40,184 bases of DNA, from positions 1 to 40,184 of the forward strand of contig DLBF01000119.1 of the NCBI GenBank assembly GCA_002494215.1, written 5' to 3'. Shown one piece after another: positions 7,344 to 14,618 of this stretch (its first letter is position 1; the number at the start of each line of letters is the position of its first letter). The DNA is from Prevotellaceae bacterium UBA7028. GTDB lineage: Bacteria; Bacteroidota; Bacteroidia; Bacteroidales; Bacteroidaceae. The notes below the pieces were generated by a model that saw only the letters and a list, made by a program, of their open reading frames with translations, ran no database searches and had not been told where the DNA came from. A program made the position numbers and the translations under genes.

Positions 7344-9947
7344 TTAATACAGGACCTTGCGTCCGTTAACGATATTAACGCCCTTCTGCAGCTTGCTGAT
7401 GCGCTGACCGGCCATGTTGTAGATGGCTGCATTGTTAGCGCTCACGTTAGCGTTCACGCTCTCAATGGCTGTCGCATCTTCGTCACCGAAGAATATCTTT
7501 ACCAGAGAACCTGTGCCGTCCAGTTCGAGATAACCCTTACCTGCAGGGATAACAGAATTCTCTGTAGCCTGATGGAAGGCTACCTCACCTTCAACCTGAG
7601 CCAGGATATACTGAGTACCGTTGGCAACAACATCATTCTCTGCAGCCTTAAGTACATTGCCGGTTAATTTATCAGCACCAGTGGTGTAAGGCAGCTTGTA
7701 GGAACCAGCCTTACCCTTCATCACAACTGCACTGCCAGTAGGTATCTTTGTTACCTGTGTCAAGTTAGCCCAACCTTCTGGAGCAATGCTTACGGTATAT
7801 GCGGCAAGATCATCATTATTGAAGCTGCTGAGGTCAATATCCTTCACCTGGGGAACATAAGTTGCATAACCATTGCTGCCCATGTAGAACATCTCGGCAC
7901 TATCGTCCTTGCCAACAATGCAGAAGCCGAATACCATAGCCTTACTTTTGGCATTGGTCTCGCCAGAGTTGTAGAGGCTGATACTTGTAATAATCTTGTT
8001 CTGGTCAACAAAAGCAGGAATTTCAAAGAAACGGAAGTTGTTATTTCCATCATATAAAGTGCCCCAAACACGACCTGTCTGATATACAGTCACGGCACGT
8101 GTTACTTCGTTGTTTGTATCCCAGTTGTAAATCTGGAACTTTGCCGTAGATGTAGTGCCATCCTTATAAGTGAAGGTAGCCGTCATATCTGCAGGGCCAT
8201 TACTTGCTGTTCCAAGGAAGTAGAATCTCCAGCTCTTGCTCTGACGTTCACCGTCGAGGGTCATTGTTTTAGTCTCTCCCTTCTTTATTGAGACAGCGTT
8301 CAGGTTGTCATAGTTGAATGCATAAGTGTGTCCACTGGAAGTCTTGAGAATACCATCGTCAGGAACGCCATAGTTTGTAGTTTGTGATGCGCCAGTTTCT
8401 GTATTTGTCACTGTCTTAGTGTAGAAACCTGTTACGTTGTTATCAAAGCCCTCGATGATATCCACATCACCCACAGCAGGAACGTTACGAGTAAACACGT
8501 CAGCATCAAGACCAGAAGAAATATTAACTGACTCGGCACCAAACTTATCATCACTTGCCAAGTAATCGGCCATTACCTTCTCTGCTGCCCAAGCTGCTGT
8601 GACGTTTTCTGTTAAGTTCTTATAAGTAGAATTACTTGCAGTTGTTATTGCAGTTTCAAAAGTATTCTTCATTTCATCGGTAGCTTCACTGTAGTCATAC
8701 TTACTCTGGAAGTCTTGCAACTCCTGTATGGCTGCAGCCTTATTGTTATTGAATGTTGTTACATCAATAATGCTCAGATCAGCCATCTGCTGCTGATTCT
8801 TGCTGGGATCCGTAGTGCTCAGCAGAACGACTTTGAAGTATTGATAAGATTCTGAAATTGATTTTGTAAAGTCGAAATCCTGTGTCTTACCGCTCTCAGA
8901 AGTCATGCCACCATTCTCAGTAGAAAAAAGCTCAACCCACCCTGCAGCATCTGCTGTTGCATCAAATACGCTTGTGAAGTTTCCGCCATATATGGCCCAT
9001 GACTTCCAGTTGCGATGTGAACTGTTACTTGTATCACCACCTGCAGTCAACTGATAATAGAGAGGCTGGATAGCTTCCTTCAAACGCCATACGATGTTGC
9101 CGGATGTGAAGCCTCCGCCCCACTTTGTACCAGGCTTTCCGTCGAGCAAGTTTGCAGCAATACCATCTCCCCATGTATCACCAACCGTTGACAATACTGA
9201 ATAGCTGTTGGAAGCATAGCTTTCAACGTATTTCTGCATGTTTTTAACTTTTCCTAGAGCAGCATCCAAATTCTCGAAGTCACTGGAAACAGCTGCAGCT
9301 GCCTTCAAATCGTCGAGGGTGCTAACAAGATTAGCATATTCGGTTTGCAGCGCTTCATCGGCATCGCTTGTGTCGAAGCTCTTAGCACTGGCGATAACAT
9401 CATCATATGCAGAGGTATCAACTGTGTAGTTCTTGAAAGCAAACTCGCCCATCTGCATCCAACCCGCGCCCTTCGTAGAAGTTGCCTTAACAAGATAGTA
9501 TGTATAGAAGTGGTTATTATCAGGGTCTGTCATTGTAAAATCAAAATCTGTGGTATTCTGATCCTTTAGAATATCATCATTCTCACGGATATCCAATGCT
9601 ACCCAACCGCCTTCTGTACTGCGAACAGCCGCCTTTGCAGCATTATCGTTGGCGAAGTTTCCGCCATAGACAGTCCAGTTCTTCCAATTACGACCATTAT
9701 AACTTGCATTGTCACCACCTGTAGTTAAGGTGTATGATGTTGCCTTAATTGGAACGGAAGTTTTGAAGATACACCACATGTCATTGCCGGCATCGCCTTC
9801 CCACTTTTGGTTTCTGTTGCCATCAACAAGCTTGTTGTTATTCTTATAGTCGCCTACATAGGTTAGCGACACAGCAGCATTGGTATTCTGTACGCCCAAT
9901 AGCATTAGGGATGCTGCAAAAGTTGATAGTAGTTTTTTAAATCTCAT
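7344..9947 (-). CDS. Secreted T9SS cargo with discoidin-like repeats
   Basis: Predicted exported protein of 867 aa with a signal peptide (MRFKKLLSTFAASLMLLGVQ). Two F5/8-type (discoidin, galactose-binding-like) domains follow, at about residues 25-175 and 250-410. Each carries the signature RNWK.W..YGGNF that also recurs four times in the 1687-aa protein at 24383-29446. A helical linker (about 410-470) leads to a beta-rich domain (about 470-690, containing RSKSWRFYFLG-like sequence). A GYATYVP module and a T9SS tail (IYNMAGQRISKLQKG...) close the protein. Discoidin domains usually bind carbohydrate, so an extracellular glycan-binding role is the best guess. Peptide ORF 3 follows downstream. 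I see no convincing promoter directly upstream. Confidence 0.88.
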   Translation of the reverse strand: MRFKKLLSTFAASLMLLGVQNTNAAVSLTYVGDYKNNNKLVDGNRNQKWEGDAGNDMWCIFKTSVPIKATSYTLTTGGDNASYNGRNWKNWTVYGGNFANDNAAKAAVRSTEGGWVALDIRENDDILKDQNTTDFDFTMTDPDNNHFYTYYLVKATSTKGAGWMQMGEFAFKNYTVDTSAYDDVIASAKSFDTSDADEALQTEYANLVSTLDDLKAAAAVSSDFENLDAALGKVKNMQKYVESYASNSYSVLSTVGDTWGDGIAANLLDGKPGTKWGGGFTSGNIVWRLKEAIQPLYYQLTAGGDTSNSSHRNWKSWAIYGGNFTSVFDATADAAGWVELFSTENGGMTSESGKTQDFDFTKSISESYQYFKVVLLSTTDPSKNQQQMADLSIIDVTTFNNNKAAAIQELQDFQSKYDYSEATDEMKNTFETAITTASNSTYKNLTENVTAAWAAEKVMADYLASDDKFGAESVNISSGLDADVFTRNVPAVGDVDIIEGFDNNVTGFYTKTVTNTETGASQTTNYGVPDDGILKTSSGHTYAFNYDNLNAVSIKKGETKTMTLDGERQSKSWRFYFLGTASNGPADMTATFTYKDGTTSTAKFQIYNWDTNNEVTRAVTVYQTGRVWGTLYDGNNNFRFFEIPAFVDQNKIITSISLYNSGETNAKSKAMVFGFCIVGKDDSAEMFYMGSNGYATYVPQVKDIDLSSFNNDDLAAYTVSIAPEGWANLTQVTKIPTGSAVVMKGKAGSYKLPYTTGADKLTGNVLKAAENDVVANGTQYILAQVEGEVAFHQATENSVIPAGKGYLELDGTGSLVKIFFGDEDATAIESVNANVSANNAAIYNMAGQRISKLQKGVNIVNGRKVLY

Positions 9948-10296
9948 GTTGTTTTAATTAAAAGGTTGATATTTGGATTTGGTTTTTAGTTTGTCTAAAA
10001 GTACTATAAATGGACTTAATTCATCAGTTTTTAGGTGGCTTTTCTATTTTTAGCGCTCTAATTTATACTTTATATATCTATAGCGAATCTGGAAATGTGT
10101 TAATTTTTGTAAAATTGGCAATATAATACGAAAGAAATATAGAATTGTGCCAAAAAAGTCCAAGAATGAGAGGGGAGAAGGAGTTCAAAATTCAAAAATG
10201 AATTATCGAGATTGCGAGATATCGAAATATAATTCATAATCTTTATTTGAATAAAAATGTGACTTTAAACTAAATTCTTTGAAACGCCCCCAAAAA

Positions 10297-10334
10297 GTTG
10301 AGCCGGCTCAAACGATCGATCGAGCCGGCTCAAC
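10297..10334. repeat. Compound palindrome GTTGAGCCGGCTC
   Basis: Two 13-base arms in inverted orientation (10297-10309 and 10322-10334) flank a 12-base centre that contains the self-complementary CGATCGATCG. The core of each arm, GAGCCGGCTC, is itself a perfect palindrome. No T run follows, so a terminator is unlikely. It may be a protein-binding site or a mobile-repeat remnant. Confidence 0.75.
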
Positions 10335-10365
10335 TGGAAAAACGAGGCGGGAGGCGGATTCTGTT

Positions 10366-10402
10366 ATAATTCATAATTCACAATTCATAATTCATAAATT
10401 CA
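10366..10402. repeat. AATTCATAATT intergenic repeat, copy 1
   Basis: An AT-rich repeat built from AATTCATAATTCACAATTC-like units. It recurs at 14544-14612 (between gldL and gldM) and, on the other strand, inside the CotH-like gene at 29711-29747, where about 30 bases are identical. Confidence 0.75.
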
Positions 10403-10424
10403 AAAAGTAAACTCCCTCCCATTT

Positions 10425-10482
10425 GGGCGACTGGGGTCTTTAGAGTAGCCACTAAATGTGGCTGCGGCCCCACAAAGGCGAA
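10425..10482. repeat. 58-base dispersed repeat, copy 1
   Basis: Starts GGGCGACTGGGGTCTTTAG and runs through GTAGCCACTAAATGTGGCTG. It matches 19793-19850 in inverted orientation, with roughly nine of ten bases the same by eye. The centre AGCCACTAAATGTGGCT forms a small hairpin. Confidence 0.75.
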
Positions 10483-10770
10483 GAAGGCCCTTGGAAGAAA
10501 GACTAGATGTCTTTCTGTGCCTGATGAGGGGAAGAATCTATGATTCTGACGGAGGCCCGAAGGGGCGAATCACCATTCGCGAAGATGGGCAAAGGGATGG
10601 GGAGAGGGACCGTAATGATTAGCGGAAACATGAAGGCTGAATGCGGATAGTTTGCACGCTGAATACTCCTCGAATTAAGCGTAAATTCGATGGGTTTGGA
10701 GCCTGAATTCTTTTTTCCTTGTTTTGGGGCAAGAAACAACTTAAATAATTTATTTTGTAAGTTGAATAAT

Positions 10771-10806
10771 TTCCACGTGTGGGAGTAATTTTTTCCACGT
10801 GTGGAA
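10771..10806. promoter_or_regulatory. Two phased inverted-repeat sites upstream of the T9SS operon
   Basis: TTCCAC-GT-GTGGAA occurs perfectly at 10793-10806 and with two end mismatches at 10771-10784. The centres are 22 bases apart, about two helical turns, so a dimeric regulator could occupy both on the same DNA face. The proximal site ends 21 bases before the candidate -7 element and covers the place where a -33 box should be, which is absent. This suggests an activator-dependent promoter. Only these two copies were seen in the window. Confidence 0.6.
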
Positions 10807-10827
10807 GGAAAAAACACAAAAAAGTTG

Positions 10828-10835
10828 TAACTTCG
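10828..10835 (+). promoter_or_regulatory. Candidate -7 element of the T9SS operon
   Basis: TAACTTCG differs in one position from TAnnTTTG. It lies 49 bases before the porP start codon, with no TTTG box at the expected distance. Confidence 0.45.
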
Positions 10836-10884
10836 CACCCGATTATACAATAAATATACACATAGTGTCGTTATTAAATTTAGG

Positions 10885-11823
10885 ATGAAAAGACTACTCT
10901 GGATAGGAATGCTGTTGATAAGTCTGGGTACAAAAGCTCAGTTTGATGCGGCATTTACCAACTCTTGGGCACTACAATCCTACTTCAATCCTGCAGCGGC
11001 AGGAGTGGATGGTCTGCTGAACGTCAGAGCTGCATATAGCTTGCAGATGCTGGGGTTCGAGAACGCACCTAAGACCATGCTGATAACGGCAGATATGCCT
11101 CTGTTCTTTCTGGGCCCCCAACATGGAGTGGGACTTGGCTTGTACAACGATAAGGCTGGCGTATTCAATACGCAGAAGATATCGCTGACCTACGCCTACC
11201 ACATGAAACTATGGGGCGGTACCATGAGTATCAGTGCAAGGCCGGCTCTCTTTGTTGAGAAGACTGACGGTTCGAACCTGGATCTGATTCACACAAACGA
11301 CCCTGCCTTCACAACGAGCGATGCAAAAGGTCAGGCGCTGGATCTGGACTTTGGTCTGCGATACACCTATAAGAAATTATGGTATGCAGGAGCCAGCGTG
11401 ATGCACATGATGGGACAGACCATCTCACTGGGAGACGAGAAGAAGCAGGAAGTTACAGTGGACCCTGTTATCTATCTGACAGGAGGTTACAGATACAAGA
11501 TGCGCTATCCCCGCTACGCACTGGCAATGGATGCCATCCTGAGAAGCGACCTGCAAAACTGGAGAGGCGATATCACAGCACGTCTGGAATACGACGGAGA
11601 GAAGCACAAACTGTACGGCGGAATCATGTACAGCCCCATGAACAGCGTGGGCATCCTGCTGGGATACAACTTCCATGGCATCAACATAGGTTACTCCTAC
11701 GAGGTGTACACAGGAGGAATAGGAGTTCAGAACGGTACGCACGAAATCATGATAGGTTACCAAACTGACCTGAACTTGGGCAAGAAAGGTAAGAACCTGC
11801 ACAAGAGTGTGAGACTACTTTGA
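10885..11823 (+). CDS. porP: T9SS outer-membrane protein PorP/SprF family
   Basis: First gene of the T9SS operon; 312 aa. PorP/SprF proteins are outer-membrane proteins of the type IX secretion and gliding systems, here expected to link the translocon to the PorK/N ring. The sequence shows a signal peptide ending at ...LGTKAQ, then the family hallmark near the mature N-terminus (SYFNPAAAG), and alternating beta-strand sequence to the end (for example YGGIMYSPMNSVGILLGYNF and EIMIGYQTDL). Length fits the family. The gene order porP-gldK-gldL-gldM-gldN is the same as in the Porphyromonas por cluster. A two-site inverted repeat and a -7 element precede it. Other SprF-like paralogues pair with single cargo proteins, but the operon context argues for the core component. 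Confidence 0.93.
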   Translation: MKRLLWIGMLLISLGTKAQFDAAFTNSWALQSYFNPAAAGVDGLLNVRAAYSLQMLGFENAPKTMLITADMPLFFLGPQHGVGLGLYNDKAGVFNTQKISLTYAYHMKLWGGTMSISARPALFVEKTDGSNLDLIHTNDPAFTTSDAKGQALDLDFGLRYTYKKLWYAGASVMHMMGQTISLGDEKKQEVTVDPVIYLTGGYRYKMRYPRYALAMDAILRSDLQNWRGDITARLEYDGEKHKLYGGIMYSPMNSVGILLGYNFHGINIGYSYEVYTGGIGVQNGTHEIMIGYQTDLNLGKKGKNLHKSVRLL

Positions 11824-11869
11824 GAGTGAAGAGTTGAGAGTGAAGAGTGAAGAATCTTAGTTAGAAACT

Positions 11870-11945
11870 GGAATAGCGAAGCGGTCCAGAGGAGCGTCAG
11901 CGGTCCAGAAGAGCGAAGCGGTCCGGCCAACGCAAAGCGATTCCG
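11870..11945. repeat. GCGAAGCGGTCC intergenic repeat, copy 1
   Basis: Lies between porP and gldK. The unit GCGAAGCGGTCCAGA is repeated in tandem here and the whole block recurs between gldK and gldL (13601-13654). It is flanked by AT-rich TTTTGAATT repeats (11955-12000). Confidence 0.75.
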
Positions 11946-12012
11946 AAAACTCAAACATAATTTTGAATTTTGAATTTATAAATTTTGAATTATATATATT
12001 AAGGTATAAGAT

Positions 12013-13536
12013 ATGAAGACAAAAAGTCTGGTACTTTTCTTTATGGCAATTCTTTGCCTGACTTTGGCTGCATGTATGGGAGCTAACTCTAATGCGAATG
12101 CAGTTGGAGGCGAACTGACAGGAGTCAGAGGTGCTGCAATGTCCGAACCGACACCATATGGTATGGTGGCTGTTCATAAGGGCTCTCTGAAGATTGGTCT
12201 GCAGGAGAATGATACCCTGTGGGGCGCTGACTTCCCCCTCAGAGATATCAGTGTGGACGGTTTCTGGATGGACGAGCATGAGGTTAGCAATGCCAAGTAC
12301 CGCCAGTTTGTGAACTGGGTACGCGACAGTATCATCCGTGAACGTCTGGCTGACCCCAACTATGCAGGTGACGAAACCTACAAGATTACAGAGGATAAGG
12401 AAGGTAACGAGATTACTCCTTACCTGAACTGGAGCAAGCCCATTCCCTGGCGCAGAGCCAACGAGGATGAGGATCGTGCCATCCAGAGCGTATATGTTAT
12501 CCATCCCATCGATGGTACCAAGATGCTGGACGCTAAGCAGATGAACTACCGCTACGAGATTTATGACTACGTAGCAGCTGCTCAGCGTAAGTACCGTCTG
12601 GATCCTGAAGAGCGCGACCTGAACACAGACCATGCTATCAGCAACGAGCAGGTGATGATCAGCAAAGACACCGCATGGATTGACGACGATGGTAAGATTA
12701 TTCGTCAGACTATTACACGTCCGCTGAGTGGTCCATGGGACTTCCTGAATACCTACATCGTAAATATCTATCCCGATACTACATGCTGGGTGAACGACTT
12801 CCAGAATGCCGACAACGAGCGTTACATGAAGCTGTACTTCAGCAACCCTGCCTACGACGACTATCCAGTAGTGGGTATCACTTGGGATCAGGCCAATGCC
12901 TTCTGCGCATGGCGTACCAACTTCCTGATGAAGGGTCTGGGCGGATATGCTAAGCAGATACAACGCTACCGCCTGCCCAGCGAGGTAGAATGGGAATATG
13001 CCGCTCGTGGCAAGGAGGGCAACCCCTTCCCCTGGACAAGTGCTGAGGTAAAGAGCGACAAGGGCTGCTACTATGCCAACTTTAAACCCGACCGCGGTAA
13101 TTATACCAAGGACGGTAGCCTTATCACCAGCAAGTGCGGTATCTTCAGTGCCAACAGTAATGGAGTCTATGATATGGCTGGTAACGTGGCAGAATGGACA
13201 AGCACCGTTTATACCGAAGCTGGCGTGGAGAGTATGAGCGATATGAACCCCGACCTGAAGTACAATGCTGCCAAGGAGGATCCATATCGTCTGAAGAAGA
13301 AGAGCGTTAGAGGCGGTTCATGGAAAGATCCTGAAAGCATGATTCGCAGTGCATGGCGTTCTTACGAATACCAGAACCAGCCCCGCTGCTACATAGGCTT
13401 CCGTTGCGTCCGCACAATGGTGAACGACAGAGGAAACGCCGGTGCCCAGAAAGGCGGCAAAGTCAGTAGCAAGGGAGGAAAGAGCAAATCCTCATCAGGC
13501 GGTCCAACCGTTAGCACAAGAAAGGTGAGGAGATAG
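12013..13536 (+). CDS. gldK: T9SS outer-membrane lipoprotein GldK/PorK
   Basis: 507 aa. GldK/PorK is an outer-membrane lipoprotein that forms, with GldN/PorN, the large periplasmic ring of the T9SS. The signal peptide ends in a lipobox (LTLAAC, Cys21). The body is the formylglycine-enzyme-like (FGE-sulfatase) fold typical of GldK: GFWMDEHEVSNAKYRQF, PVVGITWDQANAFCAWR, RLPSEVEWEYAARG, GVYDMAGNVAEW, RGGSWKD and IGFRCVR appear in the expected order. As in other GldK proteins the fold is probably structural rather than enzymatic. A basic Gly/Ser/Lys-rich tail (about residues 475-507, KGGKSKSSSGG) follows the folded domain and looks disordered. The gap to porP (189 bases) is filled with repeats. 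Confidence 0.95.
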   Translation: MKTKSLVLFFMAILCLTLAACMGANSNANAVGGELTGVRGAAMSEPTPYGMVAVHKGSLKIGLQENDTLWGADFPLRDISVDGFWMDEHEVSNAKYRQFVNWVRDSIIRERLADPNYAGDETYKITEDKEGNEITPYLNWSKPIPWRRANEDEDRAIQSVYVIHPIDGTKMLDAKQMNYRYEIYDYVAAAQRKYRLDPEERDLNTDHAISNEQVMISKDTAWIDDDGKIIRQTITRPLSGPWDFLNTYIVNIYPDTTCWVNDFQNADNERYMKLYFSNPAYDDYPVVGITWDQANAFCAWRTNFLMKGLGGYAKQIQRYRLPSEVEWEYAARGKEGNPFPWTSAEVKSDKGCYYANFKPDRGNYTKDGSLITSKCGIFSANSNGVYDMAGNVAEWTSTVYTEAGVESMSDMNPDLKYNAAKEDPYRLKKKSVRGGSWKDPESMIRSAWRSYEYQNQPRCYIGFRCVRTMVNDRGNAGAQKGGKVSSKGGKSKSSSGGPTVSTRKVRR

Positions 13537-13570
13537 ACCCTCTCTAACTCCCCCTCTAGGGGGAGAACCA
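13536..13570. repeat. ACCCTCTCTAACTCC hairpin repeat, copy 1
   Basis: Begins right at the gldK stop codon. CTCCCCC/GGGGGAG (13548-13565) forms a hairpin followed by AGAACC. A related copy follows priA (19757-19867) and a third is embedded in rnr (34190-34235). Confidence 0.7.
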
Positions 13571-13600
13571 GATAAAAGAGAAAAGTGAGATAAAAAAGCC

Positions 13601-13654
13601 GGAATAGCGAAGCGGTCCAGAAGAGCGAAGCGGTCCGGCCAACAGCAAGCGATT
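13601..13654. repeat. GCGAAGCGGTCC intergenic repeat, copy 2
   Basis: Second copy of the block at 11870-11945, here between gldK and gldL and lacking one internal unit. Both copies start GGAATAGCGAAGCGGTCCAG and end in a CGGCCAAC...GCGATT segment. Confidence 0.75.
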
Positions 13655-13695
13655 ACGAATATACAGACAAAATTTTGAATTAAACTATTAAACAT

Positions 13696-14553
13696 ATGAA
13701 TCCTATAGGCAAATTACAGAAGTGGATGGACTCCCCATATGGCCAAGTATTTATGAACTATTCATACAGCTGGGGGGCATCAGTAGTTATTCTGGGAGCA
13801 TTATTCAAACTAACTCACATCCAAGGTGCTAATGTCATGCTTTGGATTGGTATGATTGTTGAGGCAATCGTATTCTTTATCTCTGGTTTTGAGAAGACAT
13901 ACGATAAGGTTCCCAAATCAGAGGGAGCTTCTGTTGCAGGCGGACAGACCGTTGTGGTAGCAGGAGGCGGTGCTCCATTACCTGAGGGTGCAGAGATTCC
14001 TGAAGGTCCTATTGTGATAGGCGGTGGCGCACCCGTCATAGCCGGTGCTGCTCCTGTAGGTAACATAGATCCTGATGCTTTGGCAGCAGGAACAGGACTG
14101 AGTGCTGCAGCAGCTAACCTGGCAGCAGCCGGACAGGCAGCCGCTCAGGCACAGTTGGCACTGGAACAGATTCAGAATGGTGGTCCTACCATCGACCCCA
14201 ATCAGATAAAGGCTACAGATCCTGCTGTTATAGAGGAGGCTGTAAAGAACTATGCCGAGGAGTTGACAGAACTGACAGAGGTGCTGGGTCGTGTAAAGGC
14301 TCAGGCTGCACGTATGAGCACCGACAGCGAGGAGATGGAGAACCTGAACCGTACACTTACTGGTATCGCTACCGTTTACGAACTGCAGCTGCGTAACATC
14401 AGCAAGCAGGTCAGCACAATCGAGCAGATCGACGAGCAGACACGCAAGATGGCTCAACAGATTCAGGAACTGAACGAGGTATATAGCCGCATGATTAAGG
14501 CTCTGACCGTTAACATGGGCCCCGTAACTGCTTCCTCCGAAGGAAATTCATAA
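13696..14553 (+). CDS. gldL: T9SS inner-membrane motor protein GldL/PorL
   Basis: 285 aa. GldL is the inner-membrane partner of GldM; together they form the proton-powered rotary motor of T9SS and gliding. Two membrane helices lie near the N-terminus (about residues 24-40 and 46-66, ending FFISGFEKTYDKVPKS, a typical GldL signature). The second helix carries Glu56 (MIVEAIVFF), which I take as the conserved buried glutamate proposed to couple proton flow. The cytoplasmic part begins with an Ala/Gly-rich stretch (about 75-155) and continues in a predicted coiled coil (about 165-275, QIQELNEVYSRM). The Ala/Gly-rich linker is long. The gene is followed after 65 bases of AT-rich repeat by gldM. 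Confidence 0.95.
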   Translation: MNPIGKLQKWMDSPYGQVFMNYSYSWGASVVILGALFKLTHIQGANVMLWIGMIVEAIVFFISGFEKTYDKVPKSEGASVAGGQTVVVAGGGAPLPEGAEIPEGPIVIGGGAPVIAGAAPVGNIDPDALAAGTGLSAAAANLAAAGQAAAQAQLALEQIQNGGPTIDPNQIKATDPAVIEEAVKNYAEELTELTEVLGRVKAQAARMSTDSEEMENLNRTLTGIATVYELQLRNISKQVSTIEQIDEQTRKMAQQIQELNEVYSRMIKALTVNMGPVTASSEGNS

Positions 14554-14612
14554 TTCATAATTCACAATTCATAATTAAGATTCTTCATTCTTAATTCAAA
14601 ATTCTTAATTTA
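14544..14612. repeat. AATTCATAATT intergenic repeat, copy 2
   Basis: Fills the whole gldL-gldM spacer and overlaps the last codons of gldL. Same AATTCATAATTCACAATTC unit as 10366-10402, followed by a TTCTTAATTC variant. Confidence 0.75.
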
Positions 14613-14618
14613 ATTGCG

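Larger units (their letters stand above)
9948..10792. other. Large intergenic region rich in repeats
   Basis: About 850 bases with no gene I can support between divergently transcribed cargo 3 and the T9SS operon. From left to right it holds an AT-rich segment (9960-10290), a compound palindrome (10297-10334), an AATTCATAATT-type repeat (10366-10402), a 58-base repeat shared with 19793-19850 (10425-10482), and a G-rich segment with small hairpins (10490-10620). The minus-strand reading frames here have no recognisable product. Confidence 0.6.

Noticed and set aside
10503..10861. Two overlapping minus-strand frames upstream of porP
   Set aside because: Low-complexity translations lying across the porP promoter and operator-like repeats; no conserved motif.
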